A stretch of DNA of 64,000 nt from positions 149,112-213,111 of the forward strand of contig NZ_RCWC01000004.1 of assembly GCF_018448935.1 (NCBI RefSeq). Reading direction: 5' to 3'. Of this stretch, positions 8,040 to 17,496 are shown one piece after another; positions within the stretch are counted from its first letter, which is position 1, and every line of letters starts with the position of its first letter. Source of the DNA: Photorhabdus noenieputensis (lineage in GTDB: Bacteria; Pseudomonadota; Gammaproteobacteria; Enterobacterales; Enterobacteriaceae). The notes beneath the pieces were generated by a model, which saw only the letters and a program-made list of their open reading frames with translations, had not been told where the DNA came from and did no database searches. The translations under genes were made by a program, and so were the position numbers.

Positions 8040-8912
8040 ATGGATATTATCCAGAATCATCTTCATTCGATAACTTTATCAGAACCGGGTACCGGGGTGA
8101 CCGCACAACAGGAGCAGGCCAAGGTTGGTCAATTTCAGGGAGAGAAAGTCGTGCTGGTATCAGCATCCCAATCTTTTGCTGATGCGGCTGAAGAACTGAC
8201 CTTTGCATTTTCGGAGCGTAAAGATATGCCGCTCTCCAAGCGTAAAGTTAGCGATGGGCATGCCAGGGTGCGAGAAATTGAGGCGCTGGTGGGTGAGTAT
8301 TTGCAGAAGGTGCCGGATTTGGAGCGTCAACAAAAGGTCAAGGCATTAATCTCTCACTTAAACAGTGCTCAACTGACTAATATTGCTCAGTTACAGGCTT
8401 ATCTGGAAAGTTTCTCTGGCGAGGTGAGTGAGCAATTCTATGCGCTGAGTCAGGCCCGTGATGCGCTGGCTGACAGGCCAGAGGCACATGCCATATTGAC
8501 ATTGATTGACCAGGAGTTGTCACGTTTAGCGCAAGAGCAAGGGATTGCTATCGAGTTGGGAGCCCGCATTACGCCTGATGCGACGACAGCAGCGAGAAAT
8601 GGGGTTGGTAACTTGCAAGCATTGCGCAACATCTATCGTGATGCCGTGATGGATTATCAAGGTCTGTCGGCTGCCTGGCGGGATATTCAATCTAATTTCA
8701 AGAGTAGTTCCCTGATGGAAGTCACCGGATTCATCATGAAAGCCTTGAGTGCTGATCTGGACAGCCAACAGCGGCAACTTGATCCTATTAAGCTGGAACG
8801 TGTGATGAGTGACATGCATAAACTCCGTTTGCTTAACAGCTTGTCGGTTCAGGTTGAGCAGTTATGGAAAAGCGTGATAGAGGGGGAAGGTCATGGCATA
8901 CGGTCCTTCTGA
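8040..8912 (+). CDS. sctW: T3SS gatekeeper SctW (YopN/LopN N-terminal part)
   Basis: Secreted plug that blocks effector release until host contact. It has 290 residues, like YopN, with the HrpE/YopN-type helical region from about residue 60 (KRKVSDGHARVREIEALVGE). The partner TyeA is encoded separately next door; the reading frames overlap by 20 bases. SycN, the following gene, normally pairs with YscB to chaperone YopN, but yscB is not in this window. An AAGGT ribosome site lies about 6 bases before the ATG, and an ExsA-type promoter is just upstream. Confidence 0.94.
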   Translation: MDIIQNHLHSITLSEPGTGVTAQQEQAKVGQFQGEKVVLVSASQSFADAAEELTFAFSERKDMPLSKRKVSDGHARVREIEALVGEYLQKVPDLERQQKVKALISHLNSAQLTNIAQLQAYLESFSGEVSEQFYALSQARDALADRPEAHAILTLIDQELSRLAQEQGIAIELGARITPDATTAARNGVGNLQALRNIYRDAVMDYQGLSAAWRDIQSNFKSSSLMEVTGFIMKALSADLDSQQRQLDPIKLERVMSDMHKLRLLNSLSVQVEQLWKSVIEGEGHGIRSF

Positions 8913-9180
8913 CCTTATGGGGGATGTCGTTTCTCTGGTTGAGAAACGTTGGGCCAATGTGCGGGATATTGAAATGCTCGGTCATGCTTTGGGATTGCAG
9001 GATAGCCAAACTCAAATTCATTTCTACCGCGAGTTGAAACGGTTGATTCGTTTGATTCCGGTGGAAGTGTTCAGTGATGAAGAACAGCGCCAAAATTTGC
9101 TTAATGCTTGTCAACTGGCGCTGGATACAGCAATTGAGAGAGAAGAAGACGAATTGTGGTCGGGAGAGGGAACATCATGA
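8893..9180 (+). CDS. tyeA: T3SS gatekeeper subunit TyeA
   Basis: Small helical protein (95 residues) that binds the C-terminus of YopN and completes the secretion plug. Conserved residues of the family are visible in LVEKRWANVRDIEMLGHALG and FYRELKRLIRLIPVEVFSD. It overlaps the yopN end by 20 bases in another frame; in some relatives the two are one polypeptide or are joined by frameshifting. Its stop forms an ATGA overlap with sycN. Confidence 0.95.
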   Translation: MAYGPSDLMGDVVSLVEKRWANVRDIEMLGHALGLQDSQTQIHFYRELKRLIRLIPVEVFSDEEQRQNLLNACQLALDTAIEREEDELWSGEGTS

Positions 9181-9548
9181 ACTGGATAGAGCCACAGTTA
9201 CTCCAGTTTTGTCAGGATTTGGGTATGGAGATGTCTGATGTTTCTAGCCCCTTGATCCAAATCGATTTTGAATATTCTGGTACGTTACAAATTGAGCGCT
9301 ATGGTGGCGCATTAACACTTTGGCTGGCCCGCGAAATTCCTTGGCATCAGGGAAAAGAGGTCATGGTTAAGGCGATGTTACTCACTTTCAGTGGTCAGGG
9401 GCCTGAACTGCCCTTGCGTTGTGGCTGGTTGGGGGAAGATCGCCTGTTATTATTTGTGACACTGGATGAACGAGAGATAACTTTGCCCTTGCTGCATCAG
9501 GCATTTCGCTCTTTATTAAGAGTACAGCGAGAGGTGCTCGCTTCGTGA
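9177..9548 (+). CDS. sycN: T3SS chaperone SycN
   Basis: Class I-type secretion chaperone for YopN, 123 residues from the ATG at 9177 (MNWIEPQLLQFCQDLG). A GTG at 9156 would extend it, but 9177 gives the ATGA overlap with tyeA that this operon uses throughout. The alpha/beta chaperone fold is suggested by the alternating hydrophobic strands SGTLQIERYGGALTLWLARE. In Yersinia it works as a heterodimer with YscB, whose gene is missing from this window. Confidence 0.92.
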   Translation: MNWIEPQLLQFCQDLGMEMSDVSSPLIQIDFEYSGTLQIERYGGALTLWLAREIPWHQGKEVMVKAMLLTFSGQGPELPLRCGWLGEDRLLLFVTLDEREITLPLLHQAFRSLLRVQREVLAS

Positions 9549-9910
9549 GCAAAATCGCTGCCGCCCATATAGGAATTGAACAACTAACGGCAATCAGTCG
9601 GGAAGAGATAGCGGTTAGCTTACCTGATCGCTACGCGTTATTGCCCGATGGTCAATCCGTTGAGACTCACTCTGCACGTCTTTATCCCGCTAACAAGGCT
9701 GATCAGGCTTTGTTGGCTTTTGCTTGCCCGCAAGATGGGTTTCACTCTCTGTTGCGTCCACATGATTTTCGCCAGGCGGTTAGTGGTCTGCGTACAATTT
9801 TGCAACAAGATAATGACGTCAGGGTACAGCATGCTGTCTCCCTGTTGGAAAAAATGAATCAAGATGAACAGTTGTTGCAGATGGCTCTGCACCTGTTGCA
9901 CAAGGTATGA
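9545..9910 (+). CDS. sctX: T3SS protein SctX (YscX)
   Basis: Early-secreted export component found only in Ysc-type systems; it binds its chaperone SctY and SctV. It has 121 residues with a GTG start that overlaps the sycN stop. The C-terminal segment (DFRQAVSGLRTILQQDNDVR ... QHAVSLLEKMNQDEQLLQMA) matches the YscY-binding region of YscX. Immediately followed by sctY with an ATGA overlap. Confidence 0.93.
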   Translation: MSKIAAAHIGIEQLTAISREEIAVSLPDRYALLPDGQSVETHSARLYPANKADQALLAFACPQDGFHSLLRPHDFRQAVSGLRTILQQDNDVRVQHAVSLLEKMNQDEQLLQMALHLLHKV

Positions 9911-10242
9911 CCATGACTCTCAGTGTTAAACAGCAGAGCGCTCTGTTGCTGCTTGGCTGGCTCCAACTTCAATACGGTCACCCTGACCGAGCGCGTATTT
10001 TATTGGATGCATTACTGGCTTTGCATCCCGAACATCAGGAAGGGCGTCGAGCTCTGGTGGTTTCATTGCTTAAACTGCAAAAGGGGAGCATGGCAAAAGA
10101 GCATTGCACTCTCTTACAAGAGCAAGGTGAACAAAGCGCTGCTCTCTGGCTTTGTGTTAGCCGCGCCTGTCAACAAGAAGGGAACTTGGAAGAAGCACGT
10201 AGTGCTTATCAGCGTTATCTCGCTCAAGGGGTCTTATTATGA
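9907..10242 (+). CDS. sctY: T3SS chaperone SctY (YscY), TPR-like
   Basis: Chaperone of SctX, 111 residues, made of tetratricopeptide-like helices ([34 protein letters not shown]). It overlaps both neighbours by 4 bases, so sctX-sctY-sctV are coupled. The SctX-SctY pair contacts the SctV export gate in Yersinia, consistent with the gene order. Confidence 0.93.
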   Translation: MTMTLSVKQQSALLLLGWLQLQYGHPDRARILLDALLALHPEHQEGRRALVVSLLKLQKGSMAKEHCTLLQEQGEQSAALWLCVSRACQQEGNLEEARSAYQRYLAQGVLL

Positions 10243-12356
10243 GCCGTGGGTTAGAGTTATTGCGTCTGATTGGTGAGCGTAAAGACATCATGTTGGCAAT
10301 CTTGTTGCTGGCCGTGGTTTTCATGATGGTGTTGCCGCTTCCGCCTATCCTGCTTGACATTTTGATCGCCATTAATATGACCATCTCTGTTGTGCTCATG
10401 ATGATGGCAGTCTATATCAATTCCCCTTTACAGTTTTCTGCTTTTCCGGCGGTCTTGCTGGTGACGACGCTATTTCGTTTGGCGCTTTCCGTCAGTACCA
10501 CCCGGATGATCCTCCTGCAAGCCGATGCCGGTAAGATAGTCTATACCTTTGGTAATTTCGTTGTCGGTGGCAACCTGATTGTCGGGATAGTGATCTTTTT
10601 GATCATCACCATTGTACAATTTATCGTCATAACCAAAGGTTCGGAGCGCGTAGCTGAGGTGAGCGCCCGTTTTTCCCTAGATGCCATGCCCGGTAAACAG
10701 ATGAGTATCGATGGAGATATGCGTGCTGGCGTGATTGATGTCAATGAAGCCAGAGAGAGGCGCAGCATTATCGAAAAAGAGAGCCAGATGTTTGGTTCGA
10801 TGGATGGTGCGATGAAGTTTGTTAAGGGGGATGCGATTGCGAGCCTCCTTATCATCTTTGTCAACATTTTGGGTGGGATAACCATAGGCGTCACCCAGAA
10901 AGGGATGTCGGCGGCTGATGCATTGCAGCTCTACGCCATTTTGACCGTTGGTGATGGTATGGTCGCTCAGGTTCCGGCACTATTGATCGCTATCACCGCA
11001 GGTATCATTGTTACGCGGGTTTCGTCGGAAGATGCTTCTGATTTGGGGAATGAGATCGGCGAGCAGGTCATTGCCCAACCAAAGGCACTGCTGATTGGCG
11101 GTGTTTTATTGGTGTTGTTTGGCCTGATTCCTGGCTTCCCTACATTAACCTTCTTACTGCTTGCACTGGTGGTAGCGGGTGGCGGTTATTTGCTGTTCCA
11201 ACGGCAGCGACAAGCCAATGCCAGCCAGCAAGCAGATCTTCCTAGCCTGTTAGCCCAAGGGGCAGGCGCACCGGCAGCCAAACCTAAAGCCAAAAGCGGT
11301 AGTAAGACCAAAGCTGGAAAGCTGAGTGAGAAAGAGGAATTTGCGATGACGGTTCCTTTGCTTATTGATGTGGACGCGGGATTACAGGCTGAACTGGAAG
11401 CTATTTCACTGAATGATGAATTAATACGGGTACGACGCGCCCTCTATTTAGATTTAGGCGTACCATTTCCGGGTATCCACTTACGCTTTAATGAAGGGAT
11501 GAAAGAAGGGGAATACTTAATCCAGCTACAAGAGGTGCCTGTTGCCCGTGGTCGGCTGCGTTCAGCGCATTTGCTGGTGCAGGAACCGGTCAGTCAATTG
11601 GAACTATTGGCTATCCCTTATGAAGAAGGGGAACCGCTATTACCTAATCAGCCTACCTTGTGGGTGGCGGAAGAACATCAAGAGCGTTTGGTGAAGTCCG
11701 GGTTAGCGTTTTTATCCATGTCTCAGGTGATCACTTGGCATTTGTCGCATGTGCTGCGAGAGTATGCCGAAGATTTTATTGGCGTGCAGGAAACCCGTTA
11801 TCTTCTGGAACAGATGGAGGGTAGCTATGGTGAATTGGTCAAGGAGGCCATGCGCATAATTCCATTGCAGCGGATGACTGAGATATTGCAACGGTTGGTC
11901 GGTGAGGACATCTCTATTCGTAATACACGTACGATTCTCGAAGCGATGGTGGTGTGGGGGCAGAAAGAAAAAGATGTGGTGCAATTAACGGAATATATTC
12001 GCAGTAGTCTCAAGCGTTACATTTGTTACAAGTATGCTAATGGTAACAATATTCTGCCCGCTTATCTGTTAGATCAACAGGTAGAGGAGCAGATTCGAGG
12101 AGGTATTCGCCAAACGAGCGCGGGTAGCTATCTGGCGCTAGACCCGGCGGTGACGCAGAGTTTCCTTGAACAGATGAAGAAAACAGTGGGCGATTTAACG
12201 CAAATGCAGAATAAGCCAGTGTTGATCGTATCAATGGATATTCGTCGCTATGTGCGTAAGTTAATTGAAGGTGATCACCACGGCTTGCCTGTGCTCTCGT
12301 ATCAAGAATTGACTCAACAGATCAACATCCAACCTCTTGGTAGGGTGTGCTTATGA
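10239..12356 (+). CDS. sctV: T3SS major export gate protein SctV (YscV/LcrD)
   Basis: Nonameric inner-membrane export gate, 705 residues as in LcrD. The N-terminal half has about eight transmembrane helices; the FHIPEP-type region is visible as [20 protein letters not shown] followed by [13 protein letters not shown] Lys/Ala-rich linker near residues 345-370 ([18 protein letters not shown]) leads to the large cytosolic ring domain. The reading frame is intact. It overlaps sctY (ATGA) and lcrR (ATGA). Confidence 0.98.
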   Translation: MSRGLELLRLIGERKDIMLAILLLAVVFMMVLPLPPILLDILIAINMTISVVLMMMAVYINSPLQFSAFPAVLLVTTLFRLALSVSTTRMILLQADAGKIVYTFGNFVVGGNLIVGIVIFLIITIVQFIVITKGSERVAEVSARFSLDAMPGKQMSIDGDMRAGVIDVNEARERRSIIEKESQMFGSMDGAMKFVKGDAIASLLIIFVNILGGITIGVTQKGMSAADALQLYAILTVGDGMVAQVPALLIAITAGIIVTRVSSEDASDLGNEIGEQVIAQPKALLIGGVLLVLFGLIPGFPTLTFLLLALVVAGGGYLLFQRQRQANASQQADLPSLLAQGAGAPAAKPKAKSGSKTKAGKLSEKEEFAMTVPLLIDVDAGLQAELEAISLNDELIRVRRALYLDLGVPFPGIHLRFNEGMKEGEYLIQLQEVPVARGRLRSAHLLVQEPVSQLELLAIPYEEGEPLLPNQPTLWVAEEHQERLVKSGLAFLSMSQVITWHLSHVLREYAEDFIGVQETRYLLEQMEGSYGELVKEAMRIIPLQRMTEILQRLVGEDISIRNTRTILEAMVVWGQKEKDVVQLTEYIRSSLKRYICYKYANGNNILPAYLLDQQVEEQIRGGIRQTSAGSYLALDPAVTQSFLEQMKKTVGDLTQMQNKPVLIVSMDIRRYVRKLIEGDHHGLPVLSYQELTQQINIQPLGRVCL

Positions 12357-12787
12357 ATCATGATCCGCTTACTCCTTGGTTTGAGGCGCGGGGTTATTCG
12401 GTACACCCCCACTATATGGGAAGTAGCCCGATCCCTCTTGGCTGGCGTGTATGGTATGAAGGCTGTGAAATTGCCTGGCGTTATGATGCACCGCGAGTTT
12501 GGATCGTGATGTTACGCCGTACCCGGCAGCGTCGAGGGCTTGCTAATCCATTTGCGCCTCTTTATCTGTTGGCGACAGCAACGATGGCCGTGCTTGGGCC
12601 GGGTAGTCGGCTTTATGGTCAAGTTAATACTTTGGTTGACTCTCCCCTTAATGATGAACGTTTGGCCCGGTTTTACCATCGCTGGACTGGTGCGAGTGAG
12701 GTGGTGCCTGGCTGGTTTGAGTTAGAAGCCAGTTGCGTTATATCGCTACATCAAATGAGAAAACAACAAAAAAAAGTCCAACTTTGA
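12353..12787 (+). CDS. lcrR: T3SS regulatory protein LcrR
   Basis: LcrR-family protein of Ysc systems, 144 residues from the ATG that overlaps the sctV stop. In Yersinia it affects LcrG levels and low-calcium control; the mechanism is not settled. Matching features are the position between sctV and lcrG and the stretch [20 protein letters not shown]. The lcrG promoter site overlaps its last codons (12766-12790), which explains the A-rich 3' end coding KQQKKVQL. Confidence 0.88.
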   Translation: MNHDPLTPWFEARGYSVHPHYMGSSPIPLGWRVWYEGCEIAWRYDAPRVWIVMLRRTRQRRGLANPFAPLYLLATATMAVLGPGSRLYGQVNTLVDSPLNDERLARFYHRWTGASEVVPGWFELEASCVISLHQMRKQQKKVQL

Positions 12788-12816
12788 CAGGAAGAATCAA
12801 TATCTCTCTTTATTAT
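12766..12816 (+). promoter_or_regulatory. ExsA-type promoter of the lcrGVH-yopBD operon
   Basis: A-rich tract ending at 12775, GTC at 12776-12778, six bases, then TGACA at 12785-12789. This repeats the GnC-N6-TGnnA signature seen at 7953 and 7789. A TATTAT -10 box lies at 12811-12816, again 20 bases after the site end. The site sits inside the end of lcrR, so the translocator operon has its own promoter. Confidence 0.78.
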
Positions 12817-12827
12817 AGGAGTCACTG

Positions 12828-13106
12828 ATGCAAGAGGAACCTAACGCCAAAGTACTGCAAGCTGCTGAGGCAGCCATTAAAGACAGTGATCACAGACTGC
12901 AACTATTGCAGGAGATGTGGCAGTCTCTTGGCATCAACCCCAATGTGGGTACAGAACTGTTTGGTCATACTGACGTTAATTTGGTTCAGAATGCTGAGCA
13001 AGAGTTGCTGACAGAAGTTAATCGCTTACGAAGCAACCAACCACCCTCTTTGGAAGAGGGAAAGCGTCTTCGTCGCCCACCTCGTATGCGTGGCATTATT
13101 GTATAA
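12828..13106 (+). CDS. lcrG: LcrG, LcrV-binding secretion regulator
   Basis: Small cytosolic regulator and LcrV chaperone, 92 residues as in LcrG/PcrG. The N-terminal helical half (EAAIKDSDHRLQLLQEMWQS) contains the expected LcrV-binding coiled region. The C-terminus is basic (KRLRRPPRMRG). AGGAG lies 8 bases before the ATG. First gene of the translocator operon. Confidence 0.94.
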   Translation: MQEEPNAKVLQAAEAAIKDSDHRLQLLQEMWQSLGINPNVGTELFGHTDVNLVQNAEQELLTEVNRLRSNQPPSLEEGKRLRRPPRMRGIIV

Positions 13107-13117
13107 GGAGTTTGAAG

Positions 13118-14086
13118 GTGGAAATTAGGCCATATCAAAATGACCCACAGCTTTTCTTGACAGATCTGAACGGGGTTTCGCTAAATCAATTACAAGGTTC
13201 TGGATCTTCGAAGCTTGATGAATTGGTTGAGCTTATTCTTGAGAAGAAGATCAAGATTGAAGCAAGGTATGATCCGAATAGGGATAAAGAGATATTTAGC
13301 AATCAGGTTATTACTGAAGGTGGTAAGGATAATAAAGAACTCCTGAAAAAATTGATTGCCTATTTTCTGCCAGCGGACGCTATTGTCAAAGATGGTCATT
13401 TAGATAGCCAAATAAAGAATGGAATCGAGAATCTTAAATCCTTCTTAAATAGTCCGACATTAAAAACTGACTGGACATTAAGAGATTTTCTGGCTGCGGT
13501 TCACTTTAATTTAACGCCGGATCGTCTTGATGATGATGTAATCAATATATTTGTTTCTGTTATGTCAGGTCATGATAAAAAACGACTTGAATTGCGTGAT
13601 GAACTAGCGGCATTGACCGCAGAGTTAAAGATTTACAGTGTTATTCAATCGGAGATTAATGCGAAGTTATCAGCTAATGGGGAGCTTAAGATTACCGGTT
13701 CCGGTTCCTTTAATTTGTTGGACCGTGAGAAATATGGTTTTAGTGATCAGGCTACTTTTGAGAAGAGTGCTGAATATAAACTGCTAATCAAGATATCCGA
13801 GGGATCATCAGACCTCTCTATTAAAAAGTTTTTAGAAAGCCCCAACAAGCAGAGTGGCGCTATGACAGGTCTAGAGGATTCATATAAATATGACAAGGAT
13901 AATAATAAGTTAGCCAACTTTTCGACTTCGGTTAACGATCGTGTAAATCCACTAAACAATACTGTCCAGGAAAAAACAACACGTTTAAATGAGGCTAGTT
14001 CCCGTTATAACGCGGCTATCGAGGCGTTAAACCGTTTTATTCAAAAGTATGACAGCATTATGCGCAATATTCTCGGCGCAATTTAA
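13118..14086 (+). CDS. lcrV: LcrV needle-tip protein (SctA)
   Basis: Needle-tip protein that scaffolds the translocon pore, 322 residues. The GTG at 13118 is chosen because AAGGAG ends 7 bases before it and MEIRPYQNDPQ aligns with the Yersinia N-terminus; a TTG at 13112 is too close to that site. Conserved blocks include YFLPADAIVKDGHLDSQIKN, ELAALTAELKIYSVIQSEIN and the C-terminal coiled helix AAIEALNRFIQKYDSIM. The needle subunit on which it would sit (SctF) is not encoded in this window. Confidence 0.96.
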   Translation: MEIRPYQNDPQLFLTDLNGVSLNQLQGSGSSKLDELVELILEKKIKIEARYDPNRDKEIFSNQVITEGGKDNKELLKKLIAYFLPADAIVKDGHLDSQIKNGIENLKSFLNSPTLKTDWTLRDFLAAVHFNLTPDRLDDDVINIFVSVMSGHDKKRLELRDELAALTAELKIYSVIQSEINAKLSANGELKITGSGSFNLLDREKYGFSDQATFEKSAEYKLLIKISEGSSDLSIKKFLESPNKQSGAMTGLEDSYKYDKDNNKLANFSTSVNDRVNPLNNTVQEKTTRLNEASSRYNAAIEALNRFIQKYDSIMRNILGAI

Positions 14087-14095
14087 GGAATGATT

Positions 14096-14602
14096 ATGGA
14101 GCATCAAGAAACATCAACGACTTCTGACCAATATGCACAAGAGCTGGAATCTTTTCTTCATGATGGTGGCACCCTTGCCATGTTGAAGGATATTTCTAGT
14201 GATACGTTGGAGCAACTTTACTCATTAGCGTTCAACCAGTATCAGTCAGGCAAATGGCAGGATGCACATAAGATATTCCAGGCTTTGTGTATGTTAGATC
14301 ACTATGATTCCCGGTTCTTCCTTGGATTGGGCGCATGCCGTCAGGCTATGGGGCAATTGGAGCAAGCAATTCAAAGCTATAGCTACGGAGCGATGCTTGA
14401 TATTAATGAGCCCCGTTTTCCATTTCATGCTGCCGAATGTCTCCTGCAATTAGGAGAACTTGATGGGGCCGAGAGTGGCTTCTACTCGGCTCAACAACTT
14501 GCGGCAGCTTTGCCGGAACAGGCCGCTTTGGCTGCCAGTTCCAGTGCAATGTTAGAAGCTATCACAATAAAAAGGACTCAGGAAAATGGTTCAAATCAGT
14601 GA
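14096..14602 (+). CDS. lcrH: Translocator chaperone LcrH/SycD
   Basis: Class II chaperone for YopB and YopD with three TPR repeats, 168 residues from the ATG at 14096, which is 6 bases after AAGGA (an ATG at 14090 abuts the ribosome site). The block SSDTLEQLYSLAFNQYQSGK and DHYDSRFFLGLGACRQAMGQ is nearly invariant in SycD. Its end overlaps yopB by 17 bases. About 30 residues at the C-terminus are rich in Ala and diverge from Yersinia. Confidence 0.96.
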   Translation: MEHQETSTTSDQYAQELESFLHDGGTLAMLKDISSDTLEQLYSLAFNQYQSGKWQDAHKIFQALCMLDHYDSRFFLGLGACRQAMGQLEQAIQSYSYGAMLDINEPRFPFHAAECLLQLGELDGAESGFYSAQQLAAALPEQAALAASSSAMLEAITIKRTQENGSNQ

Positions 14603-15764
14603 ATCTAAAGTTCTTCAACTGAGAGTCAACAGTTTTCAGGTTGATGAAATCCTCACAACTGTACCTCCTAAAAGCGAGAAGCACGTTACGCCTAGCCAGG
14701 CGGGTAGCTCGTTGTCTTCTGATGCCGCTAAGTCACGAGGGGTATCATTGCCAGCGCCATTGGCGGTGGTGAATACTCACCCTGATCAAGAACAAATGGC
14801 CAGGCTTAAATCGGTCATTCAAGAGGCTAAGCAGGCAACAGGGCTGATAAAGGCACTGACAGCAAAGTTGACAGAAACTTCGCGGTTGGCTTCTCTATTG
14901 CTATCCTCATCTGAGGCAATAGAGATTGAACTGGGCAAATTGACCAGCGAGCTTGATCGTAATCAGACGAATCTCAAAATCCAAGATATCCAGCGAGCAC
15001 GTCAGCAAAGCTTGCAGAAAATGGATGAGAACCAGCAGAAGATTAAAGAAGCTGAAAATTCTGCTAAAGAGGCGCAGAAATCTGGATTGTTCTCTAAAAT
15101 CTTTGGCTGGATCAGTGCAATTGCTTCAATTGTGGTCGGCGCAATTATGGTTGCTACCGGTGTTGGCGCGGTAGCCGGTGCCTTGATGATTGCCGGAGGG
15201 GTGATGGGTGTGGTCTCTCAAGGACTACAAGAAGCGGCTAAAGCTGGTTTAATCAGTAAGGAAACCATGAAATGGCTAGGGCCAGTCATAACAGCGATTG
15301 AGATTACGATGGCTGTGGCAGCAGCGGCGGTCAGTTTCGGTGGTTCAGCCGCCGGTTTGATAGCCAAAATGGGCGCTAAAATGGGCAGTAAAGTGGCTGA
15401 GGTGACAGCCAAGATGGCAGTAAAAGCGGCGGAGCTTTCTGCAAAAGTCGCGGGTACGGCAGCAAATACTGCGGCTCGTAGCCTGAAAGTGGGTATGCAG
15501 GTGAGCGATTTGGTGGTTGATGTTGCTAATGGCGCTGCTCAAACTACTAATGCTGCCTTCCAGAGTAAAGCGGCTAACCGACAAGCTGATGTACAGCTTT
15601 CACGTAGCGAATTAACCGCATTTCAGGCTGTTATGGACAGGCTTAAAGAGGAGTTGTCCCAAATGGTAGAGTCTTTCCAACATGTGATGGAAATGATTTT
15701 CCAGATGCTTAATGCCAGGGGAGACATGATAAATAACCTTGCCAGCCGACCACAGGAAATTTAG
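14586..15764 (+). CDS. yopB: Translocon pore protein YopB (SctE)
   Basis: Hydrophobic translocator that inserts into host membrane, 392 residues. Two hydrophobic helices are clear: about residues 178-210 (ISAIASIVVGAIMVATGVGA onwards) and about 238-262 (ITAIEITMAVAAAAVSFGGS). A coiled-coil region (residues 75-165) precedes them, and a Lys/Ala amphipathic stretch follows. Starts inside the lcrH end with AGGAAA before the ATG. Confidence 0.95.
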   Translation: MVQISESKVLQLRVNSFQVDEILTTVPPKSEKHVTPSQAGSSLSSDAAKSRGVSLPAPLAVVNTHPDQEQMARLKSVIQEAKQATGLIKALTAKLTETSRLASLLLSSSEAIEIELGKLTSELDRNQTNLKIQDIQRARQQSLQKMDENQQKIKEAENSAKEAQKSGLFSKIFGWISAIASIVVGAIMVATGVGAVAGALMIAGGVMGVVSQGLQEAAKAGLISKETMKWLGPVITAIEITMAVAAAAVSFGGSAAGLIAKMGAKMGSKVAEVTAKMAVKAAELSAKVAGTAANTAARSLKVGMQVSDLVVDVANGAAQTTNAAFQSKAANRQADVQLSRSELTAFQAVMDRLKEELSQMVESFQHVMEMIFQMLNARGDMINNLASRPQEI

Positions 15765-15775
15765 GGAGTAAGAAG

Positions 15776-16666
15776 ATGGAAATTGTTAATAATGTCAGCA
15801 GTTCTCAGGTGAGTAGTGTCAATAACAGTGTTGATATTGCGACTGACAAAATCTCCACGCCGACACCGACAGCACATGAAGCTGCTATTCAACAGTCGGA
15901 AAAAACCAGGCTCACGGATAAGGTTGTATTGATTGCACCGAAACAGGGCTTTGATCCTAGTCGCTTAGGAAGCGTCGGACAGGAATTAAATAACACGCTG
16001 GATATGATGTCGCTACTTTTTGAGATTGCAAAGAGGATGCGTGAACTGGGTATTTTGCAGCGTGACACTGAGAATAAAGCATCCATTGACGCTCAGAAGT
16101 CACAAGTGGATGAGATGCGGCATGGCGCTAAGTTGATGATTGCTATGGCGGTGGTTTCAGGCTTAATGACTATTGGTTCTGGGCTGATAGGTGGTTTTTC
16201 TTCTGTTAAAAACAGCCAAGCAATTAAGCAGCAGAAGACGTTGGAAGGTAATATTGCTGGTCGTAACGAATTAATCGATCTTAAGTTGCAACAGTTGGGC
16301 AAGAGTAGCGATGCGGATCGGGCAGCAATTGGTAAAGTATGGAATGTAGCACAAGATGCTGACAAGAGTGCTTTGAAATCTATTACCTTGGTTTTCGAAA
16401 GTCGTAACAGCAAGCAGCAATTCTTAACTTCAGTGATGAAATCTTTAGAGAGTATGTCCAATAGTTCTGTTCAGGTAGAGCAGGGGCTTTCTCAGGCTAC
16501 AGCTAAGGAACATGAAGTGGATTCATCTATTGCTCAACATGAAAAACAGAAGAGTGAAGATCAGATTTCATTGAATAACAATTTCATGAGAGAGGTTTTG
16601 CAATTGATACAGCAGCTTTATCAGAGTCATGTCCAGGCATGGCGCGCGGCAACTGGTGTGGTGTAA
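15776..16666 (+). CDS. yopD: Translocon pore protein YopD (SctB)
   Basis: Second translocator subunit, 296 residues. A single strong hydrophobic helix at about residues 117-142 (LMIAMAVVSGLMTIGSGLIG) and a C-terminal amphipathic helix (MREVLQLIQQLYQSHVQAWR) fit YopD. GGGAG lies before the ATG. Last gene of the lcrG operon; a GC-rich stem-loop follows at 16703-16724. Confidence 0.95.
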   Translation: MEIVNNVSSSQVSSVNNSVDIATDKISTPTPTAHEAAIQQSEKTRLTDKVVLIAPKQGFDPSRLGSVGQELNNTLDMMSLLFEIAKRMRELGILQRDTENKASIDAQKSQVDEMRHGAKLMIAMAVVSGLMTIGSGLIGGFSSVKNSQAIKQQKTLEGNIAGRNELIDLKLQQLGKSSDADRAAIGKVWNVAQDADKSALKSITLVFESRNSKQQFLTSVMKSLESMSNSSVQVEQGLSQATAKEHEVDSSIAQHEKQKSEDQISLNNNFMREVLQLIQQLYQSHVQAWRAATGVV

Positions 16667-16702
16667 TACTGGCAGAGTAGATCTGTGTTGGATAATAAGT
16701 CT

Positions 16703-16724
16703 GAGCGCATCGAAGGGTGCGCTC
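16703..16724 (+). terminator. Stem-loop after yopD, possible terminator
   Basis: GAGCGCA (16703-16709) pairs with TGCGCTC (16718-16724) across an 8-base loop. The downstream T-run is weak (TTATC), so termination is uncertain. It marks the end of the lcrG-yopD transcript before the exsC promoter. Confidence 0.5.
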
Positions 16725-16913
16725 TTATCGATGGATGCTGCTATTTGAGCTCGTTTTTAAAATCCACTAATAGCGTTAAAGGTAAAAGTATAGAAAAGCG
16801 AAAATACCAAATTAAGATTCTAATCTTTGACAGGCAGAATGTGTTAAGGAAAAAAAGCATGCTCCTATGCTCTGGTGTTTGGTTTTTGATAATCACCGGA
16901 GTGACCTTTTTAT

Positions 16914-16962
16914 TAAAAGAATTGCCCTTGAGTGACAGAGGCACAAAAGATGATGGTAGTAA
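16914..16962 (+). promoter_or_regulatory. ExsA-type promoter of exsCEB
   Basis: TAAAA at 16914-16918, GCC at 16924-16926, six bases, TGACA at 16933-16937: the same GnC-N6-TGnnA pattern as the other three sites. The -10 is less clear: TAGTAA at 16957-16962 is 18 rather than 20 bases after the site. It implies autoregulation of the exsCEB regulatory genes. A 125-codon open frame covering this region (16685-17062) is judged spurious. Confidence 0.65.
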
Positions 16963-17052
16963 ACTGGCTCCCTTTTCTGCGGGAGTAACCCGTTTGTTTG
17001 ACCATTCGGTAATTCAAGTTGGTCTGATTGCCTTCTCTAGCAGGAGTAACCC

Positions 17053-17496
17053 ATGGATGTGATAGCCATCGTCAACCAAGTTTTGTCTGAATTTGCTGCT
17101 AAATTTGGCTTGCCGCACCTAACTTTAAATCATGAAGGCGTGGCCGCTCTCTGTTTTGATGAGCATCTTCACCTCTCTTTGATCTTAATTCCTGAACGTG
17201 ACCAGCTCGTTTTACAGATAGATGTAGCTGATATCACTGCGGTTGGAGAAGGGATTTTCCGTCAATTGGCCAGTTTTAATCGTCATTGGTATCAGTTTGA
17301 TCTTCATTTTGGCTTTGATGAGTCAACGTTAATGGTACAGCTTTATCGGCAAATGTCAGCTAGTCGGCTAAATCTGGCGCTCTTTGAAGAAAGTCTTTCA
17401 AGTATGTTGGATCATGCTGAGTTTTGGCAGGAGTTATTGCAAGCTCAACTTCCGACTGACTCTCAACAAAGCGAAGCTTTGGGAATGCGAGTATGA
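17053..17496 (+). CDS. exsC: ExsC, T3SS anti-anti-activator / chaperone of ExsE
   Basis: 147-residue Tir-chaperone-like protein. In Pseudomonas, ExsC binds the anti-activator ExsD and releases the activator ExsA when its other ligand ExsE is secreted. The match is strong: EGIFRQLASFNRHWYQFDLH, FGFDESTLMVQLYRQM and LDHAEFWQELL align with ExsC. AGGAG lies before the ATG, and exsE overlaps by ATGA. The genes for ExsD and ExsA are not in this window. Confidence 0.95.
   Translation: MDVIAIVNQVLSEFAAKFGLPHLTLNHEGVAALCFDEHLHLSLILIPERDQLVLQIDVADITAVGEGIFRQLASFNRHWYQFDLHFGFDESTLMVQLYRQMSASRLNLALFEESLSSMLDHAEFWQELLQAQLPTDSQQSEALGMRV

Noticed and set aside
16685..17062. 125-codon open frame between yopD and exsC
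   Set aside because: It covers the yopD-end hairpin and the ExsA-type promoter, overlaps the exsC start, lacks a ribosome site and resembles no family.
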